Assembly: GCA_023511475.1 (NCBI GenBank)
Contig: JAIMBM010000106.1
Coordinates: 1 to 8,357 of the forward strand
Reading direction: 5' to 3'
From: Anaerolineae bacterium
GTDB lineage: Bacteria; Chloroflexota; Anaerolineae; SpSt-313
Length of the DNA: 8,357 bases
The notes below the pieces were generated by a model, which saw only the letters and a program-made list of their open reading frames with translations, did not search any database and had not been told where the DNA came from. Of the stretch, positions 1-7,160 are shown piece after piece. Within the stretch, counting starts at the first letter, position 1, and every line of letters starts with the position of its first letter. Both the position numbers and the translations under genes were made by a program.

Positions 1-384
1 CCTACGGTCCGCGTGGCCGCGCAGCGCGGCCTCACGACCGGTCGGAGCGCCGACCTCGAGGTCCTCGGGCTGCCGCTCGCTGAGGCGCGCGTGGCGGATT
101 TCGACGTCCCCATGACCGGCAGCCCAGAGGTGCTGCTGACGCCACCTGGCATCCGGCGCTGGCTCGAGCAGCAGTTTGTGGCCAGGCCACGGGCCAGCGA
201 CCGCTGTACGGGGTGCGGCATCTGCGCCCAGAACTGCCCCGTCGAGGCCATCGGCCTGCGCGACAGGCGCGCGCACATAGACCTTCACCGCTGCATCCGC
301 TGCTACTGCTGCCACGAGCTCTGCCCGCAGCACGCCATCGAGCTGCGGCGCTCGGCTCTCGCCAGGCTTCTGGCCAGGGTCTAG
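1..384 (+). CDS. DUF362-type protein, C-terminal part with two 4Fe-4S clusters (partial)
   Basis: The frame is open from the first base, so the gene begins outside the window; 127 residues of the C-terminus are seen. Two ferredoxin-type motifs are visible. C69xxC72xxC75xxxC79P reads CTGCGICAQNCP, and C98xxC101xxC104xxxC108P reads CIRCYCCHELCP with an extra Cys at 103. This is the bacterial 2[4Fe-4S] ferredoxin pattern. The wording of the second motif, and a stretch of about 65 residues before the first, resemble the C-terminal ferredoxin module of DUF362 proteins, whose N-terminal domain would lie upstream. The role in that family is poorly defined; electron transfer is the safe inference. 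The gene converges on copA, whose stop lies 70 bp away, so the two are not co-transcribed. It could instead be another multidomain ferredoxin-tailed protein. The 4Fe-4S assignment is secure and the DUF362 label is probable. Confidence 0.8.
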   Translation, partial: PTVRVAAQRGLTTGRSADLEVLGLPLAEARVADFDVPMTGSPEVLLTPPGIRRWLEQQFVARPRASDRCTGCGICAQNCPVEAIGLRDRRAHIDLHRCIRCYCCHELCPQHAIELRRSALARLLARV

Positions 385-416
385 TTGGCTCTCGCCCGGA
401 GTTGGAGCAGGCAGGA

Positions 417-434
417 GCCCTCGTCAAGGAGGGC
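417..434. terminator. Weak hairpin between convergent genes
   Basis: A perfect 6-bp GC-rich inverted repeat (GCCCTC, 6-nt loop, GAGGGC) lies in the 70-bp gap between the DUF362-type gene and the end of copA. It is placed to end transcription from either side, but neither strand shows a proper T-run after the stem. At best it is a weak or factor-assisted terminator. Confidence 0.3.
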
Positions 435-454
435 AGGCTTACAGGGTGCCCCCC

Positions 455-2812
455 TCACATCCCCCCGGCCATGGCCGAGCTAAGCCTGGCGAACTCGATG
501 AAGAGCAGCCCAAAGGCCACGACCATGACGGCCGGGGCTACGAGCGAGGCATAGTTCCGCCTCCCCGGACGAAAGCCCCGCAGGAGCAGCGAGTTCGTCA
601 CCACCGAGATCGAGCTCAGGGCCATTGCGAGGCCCGCCAGCTCGGGCCGAAGAATCAGCCCCAGCCCGACAAGCGCCCGCGCCGCGATGGGGATGCCCAC
701 GACGTTGTAGAACAGCGCAAAGAACATGTTCTGGCGAACCTTGTTGTACGTCTCCCGCGAGAGCTGGATCGCCGTGAGGACATCCCGCGGATCATCTCGG
801 ACGATGACGATGCCCCCGGCCTCAATAGCCACGTCGGTCCCCGAGCCCATGGCGATGCCGAGGTCGGCCTGCGCGAGGGCGGGCGAGTCGTTGATCCCGT
901 CGCCGACCATGGCCACCCGGCGCCCGGCCTGCTGGAGCTTTTTGACTTCTTCTGCCTTCCCCTGCGGCAACACCTCGGCCAGCACATGACTGATGCCAAG
1001 CTGTCGGGCTATCGCGTTCGCAGTCCGCGCGTTGTCGCCCGTGATCATGTACACGGCGATTCCCATCTTCTCCAGAGCCCGGACCGCCTCCGCCGCCGTC
1101 GGCTTGACGGTGTCGGCCAGCGCAATCACCCCGAGGATGCCGCGCTCGCCCGCCAGGAGGGCCACCGTCTTACCCTGCTCCTCGAGCCCGGCGACGATGC
1201 GCTCGACCTCGCTCGTCTCCACGCCCGTCAGGTTCGCCAGCAGCCGCCGGTTGCCCAGAAGGTAGCGGCTGCCGTCGATCCTCCCTTCTACGCCCTGCCC
1301 CGGGATGGCCCGAAAGCCCTCGACTTCCCGGACCTCCGCACCGCTCTCCTGAGCGTACCTGTACACCGCCTCGGCAAGCGGATGCTCCGAGGAGCGCTCC
1401 ACGCTGCCGGCCAGCGTCAGGACCTCCCGCTCAACCAGGCCCCCGAGGGGGATGACATCGGTCACCGACGGCCTGCCGTAGGTCAGGGTGCCGGTCTTGT
1501 CAAAGATGACGGCGTCAATCCGGTGCGCTGCCTCCAGGGGCTCTCCGCCCTTGATCAGGATACCGTGCTCGGCCCCCTTTCCCGTCCCGACCATGATCGC
1601 CGTCGGCGTCGCAAGGCCCAACGCGCAGGGGCAGGCGATGACGATCACCGCCGTAAAGGCCATGAGCGCAAAGGAGAGCGGGGCCTGCAGCACAAAGAAC
1701 CAGACGACAAAGGTCAGTGCCGCTACCCCGATCACGGCTGGCACGAACCACGCGGCCACCCGATCAGCGAACGCCTGAATCGGCGCCTTGGACGCCTGCG
1801 CCTCCTCGATCAGACGGATGATCTGGGCGAGCACCGTCTCACTCCCCACATGTGTGGCCCGGAACTCGAAAGAGCCACTCCGATTCAGAGTCGAGCCGAT
1901 GACCCGGTCCCCCGGCCCCTTCTCGACCGGCAGGCTCTCCCCGGTGATCATCGACTCGTCGACAGCCGACGAGCCCCGGATGACCTGCCCATCGACCGGT
2001 ATCCTCTCCCCGGGCCGCACGAGCAGAATATCGCCGACGGCTACCTGCTCGATGGGGACGTCGCAGGCCACGCCATCTCGCAGCACTCGCGCCGACCGGG
2101 GCTGCAGGCCCATGAGCCGACGGATGGCCTCCGACGTTCGCCCCTTCACCCTGGCCTCCAGCCACCGGCCGAGCACCACAAAGGTGATCAGGAAGGCCGA
2201 CGTCTCGAAGTAGAGTCCCTCGACCGCCTTGCCTCCCATCCCAAGCAGCGAGCCGGTAGCCAGCACATGCCCCACGTACCCGGCCACACTATAGAGGTAG
2301 GCGGTCGTCGTGCCGATGGCGATGAGCGAGTCCATGTTGAAGGTGCGATTCCTCAACCCTGACCACAGCCCCCGGTAAAAGCCCGCCCCGATGACGAACT
2401 GCAGCGGCGTCGCCAGGATAAGCGACACCAGCCCTGCCCAGGGCAGGACCGTCTGGGCACCCGGCAGCCAGGGGAGGAGGTCCAGCAGCATGAAGTAGAG
2501 GAGCGGCAGGCTCAACGCCACGCTGACCAGCACCCTTCGGCGCAGCCTGGCCACCTCCGTCTCTTGCCTCTGCCGCTCGCGGTCGCGCTCGCCCTCGGCG
2601 AGGACCGTGGCTCCATACCCCGCCTTGTTCACCGCCTGGAGGATGGCGGCCACCGTTGTGACGCGGCTATCGTACACGACGCGCCCTCTCTGCGTCGCGA
2701 GATTGACGCTGGCCTCACTGACGCCCGGTGTGCGGCTCAGAGCCCGCTCGATGGCCGCCGCGCACCCGGCACAGTGCATGCCAGTGATTGCAAGCTGCAC
2801 AACCTGATCCAT
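455..2812 (-). CDS. copA: Cu(I)-exporting P1B-1 type ATPase
   Basis: This 785-residue inner-membrane ATPase pumps Cu(I) out of the cytoplasm. One HMA domain lies at residues 1-70 with GMHCAGC (C14, C17). Membrane helices follow from about residue 95. The actuator domain has TGES at 290-293 and the transmembrane metal site is C394-P395-C396. The phosphorylated Asp is D438 in DKTGTLT, exactly 42 residues after the CPC as in the family. The nucleotide domain has H477-P478 and GDGIND at 637-642. The YN motif in the next helix (FFALFYNVVG) and MALSS in the last core helix give the Cu(I)/Ag(I) signature. A further hydrophobic segment at about 755-777 follows the usual last helix, which is unusual. 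The ATG at 2812 has a good GAAGGGG ribosome site and lies 20 bp after the stop of the upstream membrane protein, so the two form an operon. No copper-responsive regulator gene is present in the window. Confidence 0.97.
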   Translation of the reverse strand: MDQVVQLAITGMHCAGCAAAIERALSRTPGVSEASVNLATQRGRVVYDSRVTTVAAILQAVNKAGYGATVLAEGERDRERQRQETEVARLRRRVLVSVALSLPLLYFMLLDLLPWLPGAQTVLPWAGLVSLILATPLQFVIGAGFYRGLWSGLRNRTFNMDSLIAIGTTTAYLYSVAGYVGHVLATGSLLGMGGKAVEGLYFETSAFLITFVVLGRWLEARVKGRTSEAIRRLMGLQPRSARVLRDGVACDVPIEQVAVGDILLVRPGERIPVDGQVIRGSSAVDESMITGESLPVEKGPGDRVIGSTLNRSGSFEFRATHVGSETVLAQIIRLIEEAQASKAPIQAFADRVAAWFVPAVIGVAALTFVVWFFVLQAPLSFALMAFTAVIVIACPCALGLATPTAIMVGTGKGAEHGILIKGGEPLEAAHRIDAVIFDKTGTLTYGRPSVTDVIPLGGLVEREVLTLAGSVERSSEHPLAEAVYRYAQESGAEVREVEGFRAIPGQGVEGRIDGSRYLLGNRRLLANLTGVETSEVERIVAGLEEQGKTVALLAGERGILGVIALADTVKPTAAEAVRALEKMGIAVYMITGDNARTANAIARQLGISHVLAEVLPQGKAEEVKKLQQAGRRVAMVGDGINDSPALAQADLGIAMGSGTDVAIEAGGIVIVRDDPRDVLTAIQLSRETYNKVRQNMFFALFYNVVGIPIAARALVGLGLILRPELAGLAMALSSISVVTNSLLLRGFRPGRRNYASLVAPAVMVVAFGLLFIEFARLSSAMAGGM

Positions 2813-2832
2813 TGTTCCCCTTCTGCCTTACC

Positions 2833-3507
2833 TCAAGGCCGTACTACCGCCCTGAAGGCCCGAAACACCTCCAGGGCGAGAATGTGGTCGACTCTCAGCT
2901 TGCCCGGGTCATACCTCACGATAAAGTCACTGCCGCCAATGTACCGCACGGCGATGACCCCATCGAGGCTCTCGACCTCACTCACAATGAGCGGCGCATG
3001 GCCCGGACACGGAATCGCCACGTCCAGCCTCACCGTATCGGTCGGCGCCGTTGCCTCCGCAAGCACAGCCGGCTCGCGCGCCGACGGCTCCAGATAGCCG
3101 GACGCAGACGGCCCCGCCGCCCGGACGTCCACACTGGCCGCTGCGGGCAGGACCACGGTGAACATGACCAGGTTCACGGCGATGGTCGTCCCATATAGTA
3201 TACTCAGATAGCGCCACCTTGCTATCATCCCTGCCACTGAGAGCATCCCGCTCCTCTGCAGGTAGAGGAGCGCCGAGAGCGTGGCAAATAGCAGCGACGC
3301 TCCAACCAGGAGCGGCAGGAGGTAAGGCAGGTACAGGACGCGCTTGACCAGGGAGGTCGCTGCCGTCGCTCCGATGATGGAGAGGACTATGAAGAGGATA
3401 CAGAACGTATGCGGCAGGACACCATACGCCAGGCCGGCGAGAAGGCCCTTCCCCCTCGCCTCCGGGGCCGGCCGGCAGCAGCTTCTGTTCTCAGGCACCT
3501 TGGTCAT
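2833..3507 (-). CDS. Membrane protein with C-terminal HMA-like domain (CPGH motif), copper-operon accessory
   Basis: About 224 residues. The N-terminus has a vicinal cysteine pair (C10-C11). Three predicted helices follow at about 20-50, 58-83 and 100-122, the first with an unusual PHTFC motif (H33, C36). A linker of about 35 residues, rich in Ala, Pro and Glu, leads to a tail from about 158 to 220 that reads like the ferredoxin-like HMA fold. In the tail, IPCPGHAPLI (C167, H170) sits where GMxCxxC normally lies, followed by a helix, GVIAVRYIGGSDFIVRYDP and a last helix. The Cys pair, His and second motif suggest metal handling, perhaps delivering Cu to CopA or importing it as MerT does for Hg. 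That is inference. The ATG at 3507 is chosen because GAGAGGAG directly precedes it; a GTG at 3498 would fit the same site with 9-nt spacing. An upstream in-frame GTG at 3570 has no ribosome site. It is probably co-transcribed with copA. Confidence 0.8.
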   Translation of the reverse strand: MTKVPENRSCCRPAPEARGKGLLAGLAYGVLPHTFCILFIVLSIIGATAATSLVKRVLYLPYLLPLLVGASLLFATLSALLYLQRSGMLSVAGMIARWRYLSILYGTTIAVNLVMFTVVLPAAASVDVRAAGPSASGYLEPSAREPAVLAEATAPTDTVRLDVAIPCPGHAPLIVSEVESLDGVIAVRYIGGSDFIVRYDPGKLRVDHILALEVFRAFRAVVRP

Positions 3508-3592
3508 CTCCTCTCTATGATGAGGATCGATTCTCTCCACCCTCGGGCGCCCGCTGGCAGCCCGGCCCACGGGGGCTGGGCTGGGCCCGGTG

Positions 3593-3745
3593 CTACCTCA
3601 ATACGAGGGCTACAGCGAGAGCGAGGGCGGCAGAAGCCATTGTGAGCAGCACGATCGGCACGATGGGAAGCCGCCTCAGGCTCTGCCTGAGGCGCGCAAT
3701 CGATGGCCCCCTGTCACCACGAATCGGCGCTAACGCTCGCACCAC
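3593..3745 (-). CDS. Small single-pass membrane peptide (50 aa) heading the copper operon
   Basis: I do not recognise a family. The reading frame starts at GTG 3745 (GTG 3742 also fits) after a full AGGAGG at 3751-3756, with 5 or 8 nt spacing. It ends at TAG 3593-3595. Residues 1-25 are basic (eight Arg, one Asp). Residues 26-49 form one hydrophobic segment, beginning with LPIVPIVLL and ending in an Ala/Leu/Val-rich run, with a single Arg at the C-terminus. By the positive-inside rule the N-terminus would be cytoplasmic. It is followed after 85 bp by the HMA-like membrane protein and then copA on the same strand, so a role in the copper module is likely. It could be a small partner of CopA, but nothing shows which. 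The frame is short, so conservation in relatives is what would secure it. Confidence 0.6.
   Translation of the reverse strand: MVRALAPIRGDRGPSIARLRQSLRRLPIVPIVLLTMASAALALAVALVLR
3672..3694. repeat. Perfect 10-bp inverted repeat with 3-nt loop
   Basis: CGCCTCAGGC, loop TCT, then GCCTGAGGCG form an unbroken 10-bp stem. It lies inside the 50-residue small gene, over the codons for RLRQSLRR. No T-run follows on either strand, so a simple terminator is unlikely. It could be an mRNA stability or attenuation element, or a binding site. Confidence 0.5.
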
Positions 3746-3803
3746 AGACACCTCCTCACGCCACCTCAGGCCCGCCTCATCGGCGCACCCTCAGTTCCCT
3801 GAC

Positions 3804-3820
3804 CCGATAAGGATAGCACA
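3804..3820 (-). promoter_or_regulatory. Possible extended -10 promoter for the copper operon
   Basis: Read on the minus strand, TGCTATCCT (hexamer at 3810-3815) resembles an extended -10 with four of six matches to TATAAT. It lies about 65 bp ahead of the small-gene start and after the regulator gene ends. No clear -35 is seen and no CsoR- or CueR-type operator was recognised nearby. It is a weak call. Confidence 0.25.
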
Positions 3821-3881
3821 CCGAGGGGCGCAGTAGCAGAGCAGTAGGGCGCATCGTCAGCCGAGCCATTCGGCGGGGCAA

Positions 3882-3903
3882 CAGGTCGCCGCTTGGCGAC
3901 CTG
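3882..3903 (-). terminator. Hairpin after the regulator gene
   Basis: CAGGTCGCC, loop GCTT, GGCGACCTG: a perfect 9-bp stem about 45 bp past the stop of the GntR/LacI-type gene and ahead of the copper operon. The position suits a terminator that insulates the two units. The minus-strand sequence after it begins TGTTGCCCC, with no U-tract, so it could instead be an operator. Confidence 0.4.
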
Positions 3904-3947
3904 CGGGGACGTGCGATGGCGGGTGCGCCACGGGCCAATGCCCGCGG

Positions 3948-5033
3948 TCAGTGCAGGCCGCAGGAGCCGCGCACGATCAGGGGGGCATCCAGGACCAGTC
4001 TGACAGGTCCTGTCACTCTGCACGCGACGAGGTCGAGGAGCAACTCGGTCGCCCTTGCACCGAGATCGTGGTACGAGGTCCGCACCGTTGTGAGCGGTGG
4101 CTGAAGCGCAGCTGCTGCCGGTATGTCGTCATAGCCGACAACCGCGAGATCGTCCGGAATGCAGAGTCCGAGGGCCGCCGCGGCCCGATAGACGCCAATC
4201 GCCAACGGGTCTCCCGCGGCAAGAACCGCCTCCGGCGGCTCCGCCAGGGCCAACAGCGCCTTCAGCGCCATCTCCCCCTCCTCCTCGAACCAGTCCTGCA
4301 CGGGGGGCACGAGCTCTGCGTCGTACGGCAGGCCGCGCTCGGCGAGGGCCTGCCTGTAGCCCCGAAGGCGGTCCCGCCCGACCGTTGCATTCAGAGGGCA
4401 GAGGAAGGCGATGCGGCGGTAGCCATGCTCAATCAGATGCAGCGCGGCCCGATAGGCAGCGCTGACATCGTCGTTGACCACGCAGTTGATCTCTCGACCC
4501 GGCACATACCGCTTGATGACGACGTAGGGCATCCCGGCAGAAAGGACCGGCGCAAGGTCCTCCTCCGAGATGTCCGGAAGGACACGGATGAGGAGGCCAT
4601 CGAAAAAGCGCTCATCAACGATGGAGGCAAGGACGTCCGCAGCCCGCCGGCCGGGGTCGACGCGGGCCACCGAGAGGAGCGCCTCACGCTCCCAGGCCAC
4701 GGTAGCCACGCCGCCGATCAGGTCGCCAAAGATGGAGGAGTTGCGCCGCCACTCCTGGTCATAGAAGCCAAGGAACACGAGCGCGATGCGTGCGTGCCGC
4801 ACACGATCGGTGACGAACGTCCCAATCCCCTGCTGGCTCTGCAGCCGCCCCTCGGAGATCAGTTCCTGCAGGGCGCGGCGCACGGTAATCAGGCTCACTG
4901 CATGCTCGCGACATAGCTGGCGGAGCGAGGGCAGCATGTCTCCCGGGCGCAGCTCGCCCGAGTCGATCTGGCGCAGCAGCTCGCTCTTGAGCTGGCGATA
5001 CAGGGGAACCGGTGCGGCCCTGTCGATGGGCAT
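3948..5033 (-). CDS. GntR-type/LacI-type chimeric transcriptional regulator
   Basis: A 361-residue cytoplasmic regulator. Residues 1 to about 76 are a GntR winged helix-turn-helix: PLYRQLKSELLRQI near the start, then GDMLPSLRQLCREH, the recognition-helix region ITVRRALQEL, and the wing ending GIGTFV. From about residue 80 to the end is a LacI/ribose-binding-protein type ligand domain. It starts ARIALVFLGF and contains HLIEHGYRRIAFLC, AVLAAGDPLAIGVYRAA and GYDDIP at 300-305, followed by the typical PPLTTV. This architecture is that of AraR-type sugar-responsive repressors, though the ligand cannot be read from the sequence. The gene is divergent from the epimerase-transaldolase operon, whose promoter carries a palindrome on its -10, so it is the natural candidate repressor of that operon. 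The ATG at 5033 fits the family N-terminus, but only a poor ribosome site precedes it. It lies upstream of the copper genes on the same strand; no functional link is implied. Confidence 0.92.
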   Translation of the reverse strand: MPIDRAAPVPLYRQLKSELLRQIDSGELRPGDMLPSLRQLCREHAVSLITVRRALQELISEGRLQSQQGIGTFVTDRVRHARIALVFLGFYDQEWRRNSSIFGDLIGGVATVAWEREALLSVARVDPGRRAADVLASIVDERFFDGLLIRVLPDISEEDLAPVLSAGMPYVVIKRYVPGREINCVVNDDVSAAYRAALHLIEHGYRRIAFLCPLNATVGRDRLRGYRQALAERGLPYDAELVPPVQDWFEEEGEMALKALLALAEPPEAVLAAGDPLAIGVYRAAAALGLCIPDDLAVVGYDDIPAAAALQPPLTTVRTSYHDLGARATELLLDLVACRVTGPVRLVLDAPLIVRGSCGLH

Positions 5034-5390
5034 AGGGTTACCGTCTTCTGGCTTTGCCGGATGGCGCCCGCGTGCTGTCCATCATCGAGCCCCACCCTTC
5101 GCAGCTATGGCCATCGACCCCTCCCCCGCGCGCTCGCCCGCTGCGGCGGGGAGCGGAACAAAGCGTCCGTATCGGGTCTGCGCGGGGCTGTGCCGCGCGC
5201 GGCCCCCCACGAGACCCCATCCAGCTTTGAGAATCCCTCCTCAGCACGCGTGCAGGCGCGCTCGGGAGCTCGGGGTGGAACGTCACGTCAGCAGCTGTGA
5301 TGCTCTCTGCTCACCAGGGCCAGGAGGTCGGGTGTGGCTCGGCTGCTGAACGGAGGTCTGAACACCCCCGCCTTGCCGCCTTCCTCGCTC
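5034..5390. other. Gene-free divergent intergenic region
   Basis: No convincing gene is seen between the regulator start and the epimerase promoter. A GC-rich imperfect hairpin (about 9 bp with one bulge) lies at 5132-5154, in what would be the 5' leader of the regulator. An AGGAGG at 5322-5327 precedes a GTG at 5334 that is in frame with the epimerase gene but lies upstream of its promoter. No clear promoter for the regulator was found on the minus strand. Confidence 0.6.
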
Positions 5391-5419
5391 TTGACAACAC
5401 GCCAACGCCAGACTATACT
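5391..5419 (+). promoter_or_regulatory. Consensus sigma-70 promoter of the epimerase-transaldolase operon
   Basis: TTGACA at 5391-5396, a 17-bp spacer, and TATACT at 5414-5419: a perfect -35, optimal spacing and five of six matches at -10. This AT-rich patch stands out in GC-rich DNA. The start point would be near 5426, giving a leader of about 118 nt before the ATG at 5544. Confidence 0.85.
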
Positions 5420-5435
5420 GTATATACACAGTATA
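5414..5435. promoter_or_regulatory. Palindromic operator over the -10 and transcription start
   Basis: TATACTGT, 6-nt spacer, ACAGTATA: perfect 8-bp arms at 5414-5421 and 5428-5435. A second perfect 10-bp palindrome, TGTATATACA, is nested at 5419-5428. The site covers the -10 hexamer and the expected start point, so a bound protein would block RNA polymerase. The adjacent divergent GntR/LacI-type regulator is the likely ligand-responsive repressor. The assignment of the protein to the site is inferred from position only. Confidence 0.7.
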
Positions 5436-5543
5436 CACGGCCACCTGTGCGCGGTCAAGCTCGTGTATGCCCCGCGGCGCAGGCCGACGGGCGGACCTTT
5501 GCAGACCTGCCCCTCGGCTGACTTCTCTTCACCAGGAATCGGT

Positions 5544-7100
5544 ATGGATGCGCTAGCTGCTCTCCTCAACCAGCGGGAACTGTCAGCTCCGCTGGCAGCC
5601 CATGACGCCGCCTCGATGGCTGGCACGCTCGCACCCCTTGCCAGCGCCCGGGTATACCCCGGATCCATCGTGGCCCGGGATGGGGTCCTCTTCTTTCTCA
5701 CCCCCAGCTCCCTCGGCGTGCTCACACGCGAGGCCAGCCTGCGTGCAGGCCTGCACGGGGAGCGACGGGACGTCGAGGTGGCCGGGGCAAGCCTTCACCT
5801 GTGGCTCTGCCCACGGAGCCACCAGAACGCTGCAGCGATCCGGGAAGCCCTTCCCTTCCTGGCGCCAAAGACGCTGGGCCTGGCCCGATCCGTCGGCTTT
5901 GGCGACCGCCTCGGCCTGGCCACTCCCGGGCACGTCCGCGCGGTGCGTGGGACGGCGTTCGCCCCCGTCTTTGCCCAGCAGTCGATCCGTGAGATGGCCC
6001 GCACCTCGCGCTCGCCCGAGCAGGTGCTGGACGACGCCACCTGGGGCGTGCTGCAAGAGGGATGGCGGGGCGGACACGGCGCGGACGCCGATCACCTCAA
6101 GACGCCAGAGGACGTAGACCTCTGTGTGCGGGCCGGCTACACTCTCTACACGATCGACCCGGGCGACCACGTTGACAATGCGGCGGAGAGTGACCCTCCG
6201 GCCGCACTCGCCGCCAGGGTCGAGGCGCTCCCCTGGGCCGACCTGGAGAGCTCGCCGCAGGACCTGCGCCGCACCTATGCCGGCCGGTCACCAGACCTCG
6301 GGCCTACCGTCAGGCTCACGGCAGACGAGGAAGCGATCCTCCGGGCAGCCGCCAAGTATGGCCGCGCCATTGCCCACACCGTGCGGCTCTACCGGCATCT
6401 GGCCGCACGCATGGCCGGCAGGCCCTTCGAGCTGGAAGTCTCCGTCGATGAGACGGCCTCGCCAACATCCGTGGTCGAGCACTGGTTCGTGGCCAGCGAG
6501 CTCTTGCGGTTAGGGGTGCGATGGGTCAGCCTCGCCCCGCGGTTCATCGGCCGGTTCGAGAAAGGCGTGGACTATATCGGCGACCTGCGCGCCTTCGAAG
6601 CCGAACTGGCCCGGCACGTGGCCGTCGCGCAGCATATGGGGCCCTACAAGCTGAGCCTGCACTCCGGCTCCGACAAGTTCAGCGTCTACCCCGCCTTCGC
6701 CCGGCTGGCTGACCCCTTGCTGCACCTCAAGACGGCGGGCACGAGCTACCTGGCCGCACTGCGGGCCGTCGCGATCGTCGCGCCGGACCTCTTCCGTGAG
6801 ATCCTGGCCTTCGCCCGCGAGCGCTATCCCGAGGACCGCGCCAGCTACCACGTCTCGGCGAACCTCGGGCGCGTCCCGGACCCCGAGCGGCTCTCCGACG
6901 CCGAGCTGCCGGGCGTGCTCGAGCTGTTTGATGCGCGTCAGGTGCTCCACGTGACCTTTGGCTCCGTCGTGACAGCCAGGGATCCCGGCGGCGGCTATCG
7001 CTTTCGGGACCGGCTGTACACCATCCTGGGGGCGCACGAAGAGGCGCACTACGAGGCTGTGTCCACACACCTGCGGCGGCACCTTGAGGCATTTGCCTAG
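5544..7100 (+). CDS. uxaE: Tagaturonate epimerase (UxaE) family protein
   Basis: A 518-residue cytoplasmic enzyme. It resembles the UxaE family, whose Thermotoga member interconverts D-tagaturonate and D-fructuronate in galacturonate breakdown. Family-like blocks are GHGADADHLK (H178, D181, D183, H184), SVDET at 300-304 followed by EHW at 312-314, then RWVSLAPRF, the FEKGVDYIGDL stretch, and KLSLHSGSDKF at 369-379. The Asp, His and Glu residues in these blocks are candidate metal or catalytic ligands (inference). The ATG at 5544 is chosen because AGGA lies 6 nt upstream and a consensus promoter sits at 5391-5419. An in-frame GTG at 5334 with its own AGGAGG would add 70 residues unlike the family and begins upstream of the promoter. 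It is followed after 60 bp by the transaldolase gene on the same strand. That partner is not part of the classical uronate pathway, so the true substrate may be another keto-sugar or sugar acid; family is surer than reaction. Confidence 0.85.
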   Translation: MDALAALLNQRELSAPLAAHDAASMAGTLAPLASARVYPGSIVARDGVLFFLTPSSLGVLTREASLRAGLHGERRDVEVAGASLHLWLCPRSHQNAAAIREALPFLAPKTLGLARSVGFGDRLGLATPGHVRAVRGTAFAPVFAQQSIREMARTSRSPEQVLDDATWGVLQEGWRGGHGADADHLKTPEDVDLCVRAGYTLYTIDPGDHVDNAAESDPPAALAARVEALPWADLESSPQDLRRTYAGRSPDLGPTVRLTADEEAILRAAAKYGRAIAHTVRLYRHLAARMAGRPFELEVSVDETASPTSVVEHWFVASELLRLGVRWVSLAPRFIGRFEKGVDYIGDLRAFEAELARHVAVAQHMGPYKLSLHSGSDKFSVYPAFARLADPLLHLKTAGTSYLAALRAVAIVAPDLFREILAFARERYPEDRASYHVSANLGRVPDPERLSDAELPGVLELFDARQVLHVTFGSVVTARDPGGGYRFRDRLYTILGAHEEAHYEAVSTHLRRHLEAFA

Positions 7101-7160
7101 CAGTCGGCCTTTGCCCCAGCCTGCCATCTGCACACTATCAGACCACAGAGGGAGGCATTG

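Noticed and set aside
446..2362. Long open frame of 638 codons on the + strand
   Set aside because: It lies wholly antisense to copA, and its Arg/Pro/His/Asp-rich product has no recognisable domain. The minus-strand frame carries every P-type ATPase motif.
3197..3204. AGTATACT palindrome, similar to half of the operator
   Set aside because: Single 8-bp site inside the coding sequence of the membrane protein, without the second arm at operator spacing and with no -35 partner. Probably chance.
3508..3570. Upstream GTG start at 3570 for the HMA-like membrane protein
   Set aside because: No ribosome site precedes it and the extra 21 residues look non-coding. The ATG at 3507 has GAGAGGAG before it.
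5334..5543. Longer epimerase start at GTG 5334, preceded by AGGAGG
   Set aside because: The added 70 residues are unlike the family and contain the consensus promoter and operator. A transcript from that promoter would not include this start. The ATG at 5544 has its own ribosome site.
5467..5556. 29-codon upstream frame as a real gene
   Set aside because: No convincing ribosome site and no recognisable product; kept only as a possible regulatory element.
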